Assembly (NCBI GenBank): GCA_964578835.1
Contig: CAZOEL010000061.1
Span: forward strand, 1 to 43,161
Origin: CAZOEL01 sp964578835
GTDB taxonomy: Bacteria > Desulfobacterota > Syntrophobacteria > Syntrophobacterales > Syntrophobacteraceae
Direction of reading: 5' to 3'
Length of the DNA stretch: 43,161 nucleotides
The number at the start of each line of letters is the position of its first letter. Within the stretch, counting starts at the first letter, position 1. Below the pieces are notes generated by a model, which was not told where the DNA came from, searched no databases, and saw only the letters and a list, made by a program, of their open reading frames with translations. Made by a program: the position numbers and the translations under genes. Below are positions 8,693 to 17,411 of the stretch, piece after piece.

Positions 8693-9710
8693 CGCAACTC
8701 CTCTTGTACAAATGGAGTATCTTATTCTTCAAGGCCTCAGGATCACCCATTTTCACAAAATGAACATTCGGGTTTGCCTCCGAAAAACACTCTCTATTTG
8801 CAGGATTCTCCCCCAAGATCACTGGCTTGTTCATGGCGAGATAGATATAAGCTTTGCCTGGAATGACGCTCTTGGCCTTCTGAATATCGGCATTAAAATG
8901 ACCCGCCAGGCAAAGATCCGACATTGCGATGTAGTCGGCAATTTCGGGTTGCGTCAACCATTTCGCAGCATAGAGCACATTCGGCAAATCTTTGTATTTC
9001 GAAAAAGTAGGAATTTTGTCGTAAGGACCGACAAGTACAAAAAGCACCTCGCTGTTTTCGCTAAGCCTCTTTGCACACTCTAGGATGTTTTCCACGCCCT
9101 GCAATGGGTTCATGGCGCCAAAAAAGAATACAACATACTTATTATTTAGATTTTCGGGCCTTGCAATGGCTCGATCATGATATGTTTCTTTATCCGCCTC
9201 AAGATAAAGAACAGCCATCTTCGAAACCGGCTCCTTCAGCAGGTTCAATAGATAATTCCCGTGAGCCTCGGTATCAACAATGACCAGATCCGCCCGAGAT
9301 ATAGCTCGTTTATCGAGCCACTTTAAGATCTTAGCTAATAAGCTTTGGGCAGATACAACCTTTCGATCAAGCACCATTGTATCGTAAAGAGAAATGAAGA
9401 AATCAATGACGACGAGTTTCTCAGGTTTGAACAGAATGAAAGGTACTATCAATTGGGGGAGACCAGAAATGAAAAAGAGATCGTATGATTTGGTTCTGGA
9501 TAGAAGCAAACGCCAGTTGACTCTGAATATTGTTTTAAGACTTAGTGGAAGGACTTTATCCCCCGGCGCATCGCAAAGAACATGAATGGCATCAGCGCAT
9601 CGATTTAATATACTCAGTTCCTGCTTAATCCTTATGTATTCCAAATGAAAAAGAGTAACAAAGAAAACCCTCTTTTTCGCCAAGAACAGCTCAAGATTTG
9701 CACCTTTCAT
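8685..9710 (-). CDS. Glycosyltransferase, GT4-like (GT-B fold)
   Basis: A 341-residue glycosyltransferase. The C-terminal half has the GT4-type pattern: YVVFFFGAMNPLQGVENILECA, LFVLVGPYDK, LPNVLYAAKW.TQPEIADYIAMSDLCLAG, and a late loop PGKAYIYLAMNKPVI for nucleotide-sugar binding. The start is ATG 9710, six bases behind a strong GGAGGGGG; an open frame to 9749 would overlap the previous gene. The gap to the upstream GT2 stop is 35 bases, and its own stop overlaps the methyltransferase start. The donor sugar cannot be told. Confidence 0.82.
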   Translation of the reverse strand: MKGANLELFLAKKRVFFVTLFHLEYIRIKQELSILNRCADAIHVLCDAPGDKVLPLSLKTIFRVNWRLLLSRTKSYDLFFISGLPQLIVPFILFKPEKLVVIDFFISLYDTMVLDRKVVSAQSLLAKILKWLDKRAISRADLVIVDTEAHGNYLLNLLKEPVSKMAVLYLEADKETYHDRAIARPENLNNKYVVFFFGAMNPLQGVENILECAKRLSENSEVLFVLVGPYDKIPTFSKYKDLPNVLYAAKWLTQPEIADYIAMSDLCLAGHFNADIQKAKSVIPGKAYIYLAMNKPVILGENPANRECFSEANPNVHFVKMGDPEALKNKILHLYKRSCDE

Positions 9711-9745
9711 AGCCCCCTCCTTATCTCCCAGAATTCGAAGCAATC

Positions 9746-10777
9746 TCATTGAGGAGGAAGGGACGACTCACAATGATGTACGGTAGAAGAAAACGCATAA
9801 TTAACTCTCTGCTGATTCACCCCTTCGGAATGCATTCGCTGATAGAAAGCGCTGCACTGGTCAAACCTAAGCTGAGTCACCTGATCCGATACCAACCCGA
9901 CGAGAAACATCAGCACGGAGACTGTCATCAACATGGCCGAGGTGGGGCCATATCTCCCGTCCATTACGAATATCTTGAATAACCCATAGCAAAGGCCCAG
10001 CAGAAAAGTCATCGCGCTGATGGGGAGGAATATCCTCATGGGTGAAAACAGCGTGGTGATCTTGAACATGATCAGAAAGAAGCGCGACCCATCGGTGAAG
10101 AGGCGGATTTTGCTCTTGCTGTTTCCGGCGCGTTTGGGCATCGTTACCGGGACATATGTCAGACTGTAGCCCGAGCGCACTGTGGCCAGAGTAATGGTCG
10201 TGGGATAGGAAAAGGTGTTTGGCAGCAAGGAGACGAACTCGCGCGCTATATGCCCTCTCACTGCTCTGAAGCCCGAGGTCAGGTCTTCTATCTTACGTTT
10301 GCACACATAGGAGGCGAACCAATTGTAGATCCTGTTGGCCAACCTTCTGTGAAAATTGGTTTCCGAGTCGGCAGTCCTGGCTCCTACCGCCATGTGATGG
10401 GTATCCATTTTCTCCAGCAATCGGGGGATATCTTCAGGAGGGTGCTGGCCGTCCGCATCGAGCATCACCAGGATATTTCCTTTGGCGTTTCGAATTCCGG
10501 ACTTAATCGCTGCGCCGTTGCCCATTGCGTACGGATGTTGAATTACTCTCGCCCCGGCTACCCTTGCCTTTTCGGCGGTCCCATCCATCGACCCATCGTC
10601 GACAACAACGATCTCATACAAGCATTGTAGTGGATCCATCACATTGCGAACTCTCAAAACCACCTCGGCGATGCTTTCCGCTTCATTGTGAGCGGGCAGT
10701 ATAAGCGAGACCTCGGGAGCAGGCTCATGATAGGTCTTATGCAATGCAATCAAAGAGGCGCTTTTTTCTGTTGTCAT
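9746..10777 (-). CDS. Family 2 glycosyltransferase, polyprenyl-phosphate sugar synthase type
   Basis: A 343-residue enzyme. The GT-A domain shows VSLILPAHNEAESI, EIVVVDDGSMDGTA, GNGAAIKSG and the metal-binding LDADGQHPPED. DLTSGFRAVRG and a C-terminal pair of membrane segments (about residues 245-300) are typical of dolichol-phosphate-mannose synthase-like enzymes, which load a sugar onto a polyprenyl phosphate at the cytoplasmic face. The start is ATG 10777, 8 bases after AAGGAAG; a GTG at 10786 is too close to that site. It is the first gene of the four-gene sugar operon. Its lipid-linked product is the donor class used by GT-C enzymes such as the one at 2716-5142, so cooperation is plausible but unproven. 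Confidence 0.85.
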   Translation of the reverse strand: MTTEKSASLIALHKTYHEPAPEVSLILPAHNEAESIAEVVLRVRNVMDPLQCLYEIVVVDDGSMDGTAEKARVAGARVIQHPYAMGNGAAIKSGIRNAKGNILVMLDADGQHPPEDIPRLLEKMDTHHMAVGARTADSETNFHRRLANRIYNWFASYVCKRKIEDLTSGFRAVRGHIAREFVSLLPNTFSYPTTITLATVRSGYSLTYVPVTMPKRAGNSKSKIRLFTDGSRFFLIMFKITTLFSPMRIFLPISAMTFLLGLCYGLFKIFVMDGRYGPTSAMLMTVSVLMFLVGLVSDQVTQLRFDQCSAFYQRMHSEGVNQQRVNYAFSSTVHHCESSLPPQ

Positions 10778-11052
10778 CAGGCTCACTTCCTTTTAGAAAT
10801 GGTCGCGACCACTATTTCATTCCATGTCCGGCCAGGTATCGGTCGTCATTCGGCTTTGTAGCAAAATCCATGCTCCGCGGCATCAGTGTCCCTCTATGGC
10901 CGACAATCTGGACGTATTGGTTGATGAAAGGGGAAAAAGGGATAGATGCGAAGCTCCTTGAGGGCTTGGGGCCGGCTCCAGCCACAAGACCCCGGAAACT
11001 CTATGGAATCTGGATCGATGGATTCTGAAACGATGTGCCTGACGGAGACATC

Positions 11053-11409
11053 CTACAGGAACACCTTATATGAGATGTTCAAGGCTTTCGCAAGCTTCTT
11101 GGCAGTCTCTTTGCCAATAGGACGCTTATCGTTTTCCATCTCAGAAATATGCCGTTGTGGGATGCCCGTCATCTTCGAAAGCTCACGCTGCGTGACTCCT
11201 TTCTTGCCCCTAGCTCCAGCCAAGCTTACACCAGGCAACTGCTCATCAGTATATGGAAAACACTCCCTCCAAGGGACAGTCTCGGAGACATCCACAAAGC
11301 CCAGAGCTTTCAGCGCATCAATAGCTTCCTTTCGCTTGCCCAAAGGCCCCAGAAAGCGCAGTTCCACAGCTCTATCCTCAGTAGGGTGCTTTTTCGTGAG
11401 TGCCTGCAT
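11053..11409 (-). CDS. XRE/HTH antitoxin of a RelE-like module
   Basis: A 118-residue protein with a C-terminal XRE helix-turn-helix (about residues 72-118: GVTQRELSKMTGIPQRHISEMEN) and an N-terminal segment (ELRFLGPLGKRKEAIDALKALGFVD) seen in antitoxins partnered with a small RelE-like toxin. Its start overlaps the last codons of the toxin remnant (11378) by about 30 bases, the native arrangement of this pair. The protein looks complete, although the toxin before it is truncated and fused, so it may now be an orphan antitoxin or autoregulator. Confidence 0.8.
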   Translation of the reverse strand: MQALTKKHPTEDRAVELRFLGPLGKRKEAIDALKALGFVDVSETVPWRECFPYTDEQLPGVSLAGARGKKGVTQRELSKMTGIPQRHISEMENDKRPIGKETAKKLAKALNISYKVFL

Positions 11410-11545
11410 ATACTACCTCCACCAACTTCACTTCTTTATCAGTGACTTCCCAGATGGCAACATAAGTCGGTCGTCCCTTCTTTATATGGCAGTGATGCCG
11501 GTCACGCCCGAGAAGACTGTAATTCGACCAGTCGCCACTCTCTTT
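11378..11545 (-). pseudogene. C-terminal remnant of a RelE-like toxin
   Basis: The reading frame gives GDWSNYSLLGRDRHHCHIKKG followed by RPTYVAIWEV and ends GTHEKAPY. This is the C-terminal half of a small RelE-superfamily toxin usually encoded just before this kind of XRE antitoxin. The N-terminal half is missing and replaced, in another frame, by a ParE-like sequence from 11703. The junction is near 11530-11545. Confidence 0.7.
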
Positions 11546-11703
11546 GAGACCGGTGCCCAAGCTTCAGGATGTTCGATGATCCTCTCGATGGTTGCGTGGA
11601 CCTCATCAGAGAAGTCAAAGCCAAGGCCTTCAGCCTGGGAATTATAGTAGTTGACGGTCTCAGCAAACTCTGCTCGCGCCGTCTCAAGGAACTGGGTGTT
11701 CAT
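11482..11703 (-). pseudogene. N-terminal remnant of a ParE-like toxin
   Basis: About 56 family-like residues (ARAEFAETVNYYNSQAEGLGF, then IIEHPEAWAPVSKRV) match the first half of ParE/RelE toxins that pair with the TIGR02574-type antitoxin. After SKRV the frame runs into the other toxin's DNA out of frame and stops at 11482. The start overlaps the antitoxin stop by 4 bases. The C-terminal strand needed for ribosome or gyrase inhibition is lost, so it is probably inactive. Confidence 0.7.
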
Positions 11704-11930
11704 CTGGGTTTTCTTCCCACCTGCTCAAAGACTTCTTTGGCGGGAATGGCTTTGATCTCGCCCCGATCAAATACATCCAGGCGCTCTTCTGCTTCTTTTC
11801 CCCACAATGCATTTATTCCCTCTTGAGATGGCGGGTCTAGACTCGATAGCAGACGCTCTGCAATTTCTGCCCGTTCGGCAGGAGGAAGCGATAGCGCCTC
11901 TTTAAGAACCTGTGTGCCTCTCGATGACAT
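11700..11930 (-). CDS. Addiction module antitoxin, TIGR02574 type
   Basis: A 76-residue protein with LKEALSLPPAERAEIAERLLSSL, the pattern of the putative addiction module component family. Members bind and neutralise ParE/RelE toxins. It starts at ATG 11930 behind AGGAG and overlaps the truncated toxin by 4 bases. It seems intact while its toxin is broken. No gene is visible in the 254 bases before pilP. Confidence 0.75.
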   Translation of the reverse strand: MSSRGTQVLKEALSLPPAERAEIAERLLSSLDPPSQEGINALWGKEAEERLDVFDRGEIKAIPAKEVFEQVGRKPR

Positions 11931-12184
11931 GATAGATCACTCCTTTCTTGCCAAAATTTTACCACAAAAGGGTAGCGCTGAGCGATCCGGTTTTGTCCTA
12001 ACATCAGCTTTAGCTTTACCCCTTGTTGACCAAATTTCCGGCAGACTTTGGCCAGCGCTCGCCAAATCCATTGAAATTCCGGAAAGCAAAATTCTTCTCT
12101 TGAGATTTTTCGAAAGTAATGCGAATTTATGCGACTAATGGCGATGATTCCGATGACCGCAGCAACAGAAGGCAGGAGCATTTT

Positions 12185-12871
12185 ATGAGATTATTCAATG
12201 AATTTGGCAAAGCTATGAAGATGGCTGGAAAGTTTTTCGTGACAAGTTGTTTCTTCTTGAGCGCGCTGACGCCTACTGCCCATGGCGCTTCTCAGGAAGC
12301 ATCACCCCAGCCGGACGGCGCAGCAGCACAGAATGTGGCCGCGCCTGCTCCCGCCTCGCCTGTTGACGCTTTGCCTCAGGATTCAACGTCTCCAGAGCCT
12401 CCTGCAGCTCAAGCAAGCGCTGAAGCCGACAGTCCGAAGGATTTTATAAGGCTAAGCCTTTCCCAGGAAGTCTTCACATATTCCCCGAAAAATATGGTCG
12501 ATCCCTTTGTCTCTTTTATAGCGCCAGCGAACCTCATTCCGACAGACGAAGCAGATTTTGAGGATGATTCCGAGGCGCCCTCTGAGGAGGCGAGGCCTCT
12601 TACGCCACTGCAGAAGATGAGCATTGCTGAAATCGAGAGAGGTTTGCGGGCCATCACATGGGGAGCGCTTGGACGCAGGGCGGTCATCGAAGACAGCGCG
12701 GGCAAAGGTTATATCGTCACAACCGGGACTCCTGCCGGAGGAAAGAACAGCTTGATTTCCGGAATTTTCAAGGACCATCTGGTAATTCAGCAACAAAATT
12801 GGGATCGCAAAGCCAAACGCTATATTCCTCAGAATACGATCGTGAAGCTAAAAAAAGAGCAGGAGAAGTAG
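12185..12871 (+). CDS. pilP: Type IV pilus assembly protein PilP-like
   Basis: A 228-residue envelope protein. It starts at ATG 12185 with AGGAG upstream; a longer frame from 12119 lacks a ribosome site. The signal peptide ends near TAHG-A, then comes a Pro/Ala-rich linker, the segment YSPKNMVDPFVSF typical of PilP N-termini, and a C-terminal beta domain (PLTPLQKMSIAEIERGLRAI through GYIVTTGTPAG) as in PilP, which docks on the PilQ secretin. No PilP lipobox cysteine is obvious; the only Cys is inside the signal helix. The usual neighbours pilMNO and pilQ are not here. It converges with lspA. Confidence 0.8.
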   Translation: MRLFNEFGKAMKMAGKFFVTSCFFLSALTPTAHGASQEASPQPDGAAAQNVAAPAPASPVDALPQDSTSPEPPAAQASAEADSPKDFIRLSLSQEVFTYSPKNMVDPFVSFIAPANLIPTDEADFEDDSEAPSEEARPLTPLQKMSIAEIERGLRAITWGALGRRAVIEDSAGKGYIVTTGTPAGGKNSLISGIFKDHLVIQQQNWDRKAKRYIPQNTIVKLKKEQEK

Positions 12872-12923
12872 CAATCCAGCAAGACGGCCTTTTCGGGTCC
12901 TGTGAGGCAGGCCTTCAAATTCT

Positions 12924-13427
12924 TCACTTATTTCTTATGAGAGAAATCAGAAGCATGACGGCGCCAACGCTTATGGCGCTGTCTGCTACGTTGAACGCCG
13001 GCCAGTGATAAGCGCCCATGTAGACATCGAGAAAATCGACCACTTCCTTGAAACGCAGCCTGTCAGCGAAATTCCCCAGCGCGCCTCCGCTTATAAGAGC
13101 GTAGGCGGATCTCGTCCAATAGTCGCCCGGACTCACTTTACGATATGAGAAAAAAAGAAAAATCAGCACAAAAACAGTCATGCTCACGAAGAAAATATGC
13201 CGCCATGTCGGGTCCGCCTCCGCCAACAGGCTAAAAGCCGCTCCGGTATTTCGCACGTGCACCAGGTTGAAAAAGCCGGGAATAATCTCTTTGGCGGTGT
13301 AGAGCGGAATGAATTTGAGGACCAGAAGCTTGGTAAACTGATCCAATATGAAAGTTGCCGCGGCAATAGTAATAAAAAGGGGCATGATCCGGTGACTTTC
13401 TTCGGTCCATTCATGATTGAGCGACAT
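12924..13427 (-). CDS. lspA: Lipoprotein signal peptidase (signal peptidase II)
   Basis: It removes the signal peptide of diacylglyceryl-modified prolipoproteins in the inner membrane. About 167 residues with four membrane segments and all family motifs: DQFTK, VRNTGAAFS, GGALGN..DRL, VDFLD (D131) and FNVADS (D149); the last two carry the catalytic aspartates by alignment with known LspA. Starts at 13427 or ATG 13385 are both possible, with no strong ribosome site at either. It follows ileS on the same strand, a widespread order, but a 450-base repeat region separates them. Confidence 0.93.
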   Translation of the reverse strand: MSLNHEWTEESHRIMPLFITIAAATFILDQFTKLLVLKFIPLYTAKEIIPGFFNLVHVRNTGAAFSLLAEADPTWRHIFFVSMTVFVLIFLFFSYRKVSPGDYWTRSAYALISGGALGNFADRLRFKEVVDFLDVYMGAYHWPAFNVADSAISVGAVMLLISLIRNK

Positions 13428-13554
13428 GATTTTGACGCCATTCTTTTGAATAGCATCTTTCCCGATCGATAAAACGCAGTAGCTTAAGAGTCACCATTTT
13501 GTCCTTGCCTGCGAGAGGCGGTTTTTTGTCCGCTCTCCTTCAGGGTTCTGGGTC

Positions 13555-13689
13555 CCCTCTCCCTGAGGGACAATGCTGTTGAATTAAGAAATCGGTAAGG
13601 ATCTGTAGGTTGGGTTGAGCGACGAGCGAAACCCAACCTACGCCTGCATCGGCTCCTTAATTCACCAGCATTGTCCCTGAGGGAGAGGG
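13555..13689. repeat. Nested palindromic repeat
   Basis: Outer arms of about 33 bases (13555-13588 and 13655-13689, containing CCTCTCCCTGAGGGACAATG) are near-perfect inverted copies. Inside them sits a second palindrome at 13605-13641 with perfect 12-bp arms GTAGGTTGGGTT and AACCCAACCTAC. Both resemble widely distributed bacterial palindromic repeats. The layout looks like one repeat inserted into another. Confidence 0.8.
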
Positions 13690-13783
13690 TTAGGGTGAGG
13701 GGAGATCCTCTTTATAGAAGAAGACTTCCCTCAATTTCTAAAGAACACTTCCCTCACCCCGACCCTCTCCCTGAGGGAGAGGG
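13676..13783. repeat. Second inverted pair of the CCCTGAGGGA repeat
   Basis: The right arm of the outer palindrome (13676-13702, with GAGGGTTAGGGTGAGGGGA) has a further inverted copy at 13750-13783 (TCCCTCACCCCGACCCTCTC). Three copies of this repeat thus fill the ileS-lspA gap. No gene is present from 13428 to 13876. Confidence 0.7.
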
Positions 13784-13876
13784 GGCCCGCGCGCTCACTT
13801 CTGGCGACGTTTACGCTAATGCGGAAAAATGAAAAACTTGTTACTGAAAAGTAATGAAAAATTATCGAACTACTCT

Positions 13877-16666
13877 CTACTTCTCAGCCGCCACAACGTC
13901 ATGGCAGCGATCGCAGATCGTTGGGTGATCTGAGAATCGGCCTACTGCTTCCGTATACACCCAGCATCTTTCGCACTTCTCACCCGACGCGGCTTCCACC
14001 ATGATCTTTAGCTCAGGCAGTTCGACTCCATCAACGGGGTTGGTCAAATCTCCAACCGATGCGAAAGCTGTTTGAGAGACGATGAAAACCGACCTCAGCA
14101 GCTCTTCTTGGCCCGAAAAGGTTTCCTTGAGATCCTCAGGCAAAGCAAGAGTCACCCTTGCGTCGAGGGGATGACCGATGACCTTGCTTTGTCGGGCTCC
14201 TTCCAGCGCTCTTGACACATCGCTTTTGAGCGCAAGAATTGTCTGCCACCTCTTGTTCAGCGATTCGTCGAGGAGGCTTGCATCCACATCGGGGAAGAGC
14301 TCCGTGTGGATGGTTTCGCCTGGGCGATGCGGCAGATGCTGCCACGCCTCTTCGGCCGTGAAGGAGAGGATGGGGGCCATGAGCTTGAGCAGGGTCGTAA
14401 GAATGCTGTAGAGGGCCGTCTGAGCGGAACGACGCGCAGCGCTCTCGGTTGCGGAAATATAGAGCCGGTCTTTGAGGATATCGAGATAAAACGCGCTCAG
14501 GTCCACAACGCAGTAATTGTGGAGCGCGTGGTAGATCCGGTGGAATTCATAGCGCTCATAGGCGGTGCGGATCTTTTGGATCAAATCCTGAAGCTGGTGC
14601 AGCGCGAAGCGGTCCAGTTCATCCATTTCACCATAGGGGACGGCATGCGCGGCGGGATCGAAGTCATGGAGGTTTCCAAGTAGAAACCGGCACGTGTTTC
14701 GAATCCGCCTGTAGGCTTCGCTCAAGCGCTTCAAGATGTCCGGAGAAATCCGGATGTCGTCGCGATAATCTTCCGCGGAGACCCAGAGTCGCAGTATTTC
14801 CGCCCCGTACTGACGGATGATCTCTTCGGGGGCGATGACGTTCCCGAGGGATTTGGACATCTTATGCCCCTGACCGTCCACCACGAAGCCGTGGGTGAGC
14901 ACGGACTTGTAAGGGGCTCTGTTGCGGACGCCGACGGAAGTCAGAAGTGATGAATGGAACCATCCCCTGTGCTGATCGCTTCCCTCGAGGTAGAGATCGG
15001 CTGGGGAGCTCAAGTAAGGACGCCGCTCCAAAACGGCGGCGTGGGATACGCCCGAATCGAACCATACGTCCAGGATATCCGTTTCTTTCTTGAATTCTTT
15101 GCTTCCGCATCCGGAGCAGACCGTTCCCGGAGGCATGAGCTCTTCGGCCGGAAGATCGAACCAGCAATCCGCCCCTTCTTTTTCAAAAAGAGAGACGATG
15201 CGGTCGAACAGCTCCTGCGAAGCCAGCAGCTTTCCGCATTCTTTGCAGCTGAAGACAGAGATGGGGACGCCCCAGGATCGTTGCCTCGAGATGCACCAAT
15301 CCGGCCGATTGGCGATCATGTTGTGTATTCTATCCCGTCCCCAGCTGGGGATCCATTCCACACGCTCGATCCAGTCGAGAGCTTTGTTCCGCAGATCGTT
15401 TTCCTCCATGGAAATGAACCACTGCTCGGTGGCTCTGAAGATAACCGGCTTCTTGCAGCGCCAGCAGTGAGGATAGCTGTGGCTGATCTTCTTTTCTACG
15501 ATCAGCCTCCCCTCTTCTTTCAATTTTTCGCTCACGGCTTTGTTCGCATCGAAAACAAACTGGCCTGCAAAAAATGGAACGTCTTTCGTAAAACGGCCCG
15601 TGTCGTCGATAGGGGAATAGACGTCGAGGCCGTACTCCAGGGCCATGTCGTAGTCTTCCCGACCGTGTCCGGGGGCCGTGTGAACGCATCCGGTGCCGGT
15701 ATCGAGCGTTACGTGATTTCCGAGCACGATGACCGAGTCCCGATCGAGAAAGGGGTGGCGCGCAGAGAGGCCCTTGAGCTCGGAAGCCGCGAAAGTCTTC
15801 AGGATGTTGAAGCTCTCGACTCCGAAAGCTTTCATGCAATTCTCAACGAGTCCTTCGGCAAGAAGCCAGACCTCGCCATCGATCTCGACAGCCGCATATT
15901 CAAAATCAGGGTGCAGGGTAATGGCGAGATTTGCTGGAATGGTCCAGGGAGTCGTGGTCCAGATGAGCACGTAAACGGTCTTTCCGGATAACTCGGGAAA
16001 TTTTCCAGCGCTTTCATCGCGAAGAGGAAACTTCACATAAATAGAGGGAGAGACGTGGTCATGGTATTCCACTTCGGCCTCGGCCAGAGCCGTCTGGCAG
16101 CTCGAGCACCAGTAGATGGGCTTTTTGCTCCGAACGACGCCCCCTTCCGCGAAGAAGCGTCCGAGCTCTCTCGCGATGCTGGCCTCGTAATCATAAGACA
16201 TCGTTAGATATGGATTATCCCATTCTCCGAGCACGCCCAGCCGTTTGAACTCTTCACGCTGAATATCGATGAATTTTTCAGCATACTTTCGACAATGACG
16301 GCGGATTTCCACCTTGCTCATCGTCCTTTTCTTCTCTCCCAGCTCCTTGTCCACCTGATGCTCGATCGGCAGGCCGTGACAGTCCCAGCCGGGAACGTAG
16401 GGCGCGTCGAAGCCGCTCATCTGACGGCTTTTGATGATCATATCCTTCAGGATCTTGTTCAATGCGGTGCCCAGATGTATGTTCCCGTTCGCATACGGAG
16501 GACCATCGTGGAGAATGAAGCGGGGGCGGCCTTTGCTCTGTTCTCTCAGTTTCTCATAAAGCCGCATTTCCACCCATTTCGCCAGCATCTCGGGCTCTTT
16601 TTTGGAAAGACTGGCTTTCATGGGGAAAGAAGTTCGGGGCAGATTCAAAGTGTCTTTATAATCCAT
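13877..16666 (-). CDS. ileS: Isoleucyl-tRNA synthetase
   Basis: It charges tRNA-Ile in the cytoplasm. The 929 residues start at ATG 16666 behind GAGGG; the open frame back to 16819 has no homology and no better ribosome site. The HIGH-like motif is HLGT (64-67) after HDGPPYANGNI, and the class I signature GHKMSKSLGN lies near residue 600. The editing domain is present (WTTTPWTIPANLAI). The C-terminal zinc finger CERCWVYTEAV..CDRCH is complete, as in the bacterial eubacterial-type enzyme. It is followed by lspA. Confidence 0.96.
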   Translation of the reverse strand: MDYKDTLNLPRTSFPMKASLSKKEPEMLAKWVEMRLYEKLREQSKGRPRFILHDGPPYANGNIHLGTALNKILKDMIIKSRQMSGFDAPYVPGWDCHGLPIEHQVDKELGEKKRTMSKVEIRRHCRKYAEKFIDIQREEFKRLGVLGEWDNPYLTMSYDYEASIARELGRFFAEGGVVRSKKPIYWCSSCQTALAEAEVEYHDHVSPSIYVKFPLRDESAGKFPELSGKTVYVLIWTTTPWTIPANLAITLHPDFEYAAVEIDGEVWLLAEGLVENCMKAFGVESFNILKTFAASELKGLSARHPFLDRDSVIVLGNHVTLDTGTGCVHTAPGHGREDYDMALEYGLDVYSPIDDTGRFTKDVPFFAGQFVFDANKAVSEKLKEEGRLIVEKKISHSYPHCWRCKKPVIFRATEQWFISMEENDLRNKALDWIERVEWIPSWGRDRIHNMIANRPDWCISRQRSWGVPISVFSCKECGKLLASQELFDRIVSLFEKEGADCWFDLPAEELMPPGTVCSGCGSKEFKKETDILDVWFDSGVSHAAVLERRPYLSSPADLYLEGSDQHRGWFHSSLLTSVGVRNRAPYKSVLTHGFVVDGQGHKMSKSLGNVIAPEEIIRQYGAEILRLWVSAEDYRDDIRISPDILKRLSEAYRRIRNTCRFLLGNLHDFDPAAHAVPYGEMDELDRFALHQLQDLIQKIRTAYERYEFHRIYHALHNYCVVDLSAFYLDILKDRLYISATESAARRSAQTALYSILTTLLKLMAPILSFTAEEAWQHLPHRPGETIHTELFPDVDASLLDESLNKRWQTILALKSDVSRALEGARQSKVIGHPLDARVTLALPEDLKETFSGQEELLRSVFIVSQTAFASVGDLTNPVDGVELPELKIMVEAASGEKCERCWVYTEAVGRFSDHPTICDRCHDVVAAEK

Positions 16667-16966
16667 GTTTTTATTCCCTCTACAAAAATGCCTTACCCGG
16701 AGCAAGACGGACCCGGGATGCGCGGGATGAAAGGAGCGGAATCCGAGCTTCGATTCCCGCCGGCGCTTTCCATGGTGCGTAGCGCCGTCCCCGAATGTCG
16801 GTTCAATTGACATTGTCAAATTTATGGCGAAGCATCATCGATAAGACCATAAAAGAGCTAAAAAAGGTTTTACTTAACACACTGCAAGTGCATGTCAAGT
16901 ATTTAAGATTTGGCGGCGCCATTGTCATGTGCGCATTGGATGAAAGGAGGTAAGGAATAGCCCTGA

Positions 16967-17160
16967 AGCCCCAAAGGGGCGAAATACCATAGCCCAGGGC
17001 AACGCCCTGGGTATAGAGATCCCGCCGTATTCTCCAAGCCCTGAAGGGGCGGGGTAACCATTCTCTGGATATACCGCCCCTTCAGCAGCTCTGGAATTTG
17101 GGTAATATTCCCTCACCCGGGGCGTTGCCCTGGGCTATGATGTTCCGCCCCTTTGGGGCT
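16967..17160. repeat. Composite inverted repeat with GCCCCTTTGGGGC units
   Basis: Two 46-base arms (16967-17012 and 17115-17160) are inverted copies with about three differences; each contains GCCCCAAAGGGGC-type and CCAGGGC-type small palindromes. Between them is another perfect 12-bp inverted pair, CTGAAGGGGCGG (17041-17052) and CCGCCCCTTCAG (17074-17085). It occupies the ileS-groEL gap, which holds no gene between 16667 and 17411. It is probably a mobile, non-coding repeat family. Confidence 0.8.
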
Positions 17161-17291
17161 GACATTGTGGCGCCGCTTCTCTTGCGGCGCGTTGCCCCCT
17201 TTTTCAAATGCGCTCCATTGTCACCTTTATTTTTACAGAACCCCTGTTCAGAACCTGCACAGAAACAGAATTTCCTTGGCTCAGAAAACGA

Positions 17292-17333
17292 AAGCCCCGC
17301 ATCGACTCGCAACTGACGGTCGATGCGGGGCTT
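17292..17333 (-). terminator. Terminator of the groESL operon
   Basis: Perfect 15-bp arms AAGCCCCGCATCGAC and GTCGATGCGGGGCTT with a 12-base loop. On the minus strand they are followed by a T-rich stretch (TTCGTTTTC). It lies about 80 bases beyond the groEL stop. Confidence 0.8.
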
Positions 17334-17411
17334 CCTATTCATTGGAGCCATAGCCGCAGCAGCTCTAATCTCTTACACTCTTGGGGAATCGAGACCGGCT
17401 GCGGTCATTTC

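Noticed and set aside
10946..11647. 233-codon plus-strand frame over the toxin-antitoxin region
   Set aside because: It is antisense to recognisable antitoxin and toxin sequences and lacks any family pattern.
11837..12181. 114-codon minus-strand frame before the TIGR02574 antitoxin
   Set aside because: It overlaps the antitoxin start and its ribosome site and shows no family features.
14954..15991. 345-codon plus-strand frame opposite ileS
   Set aside because: It is an antisense shadow of a highly conserved gene, with no family-like sequence and no ribosome site.
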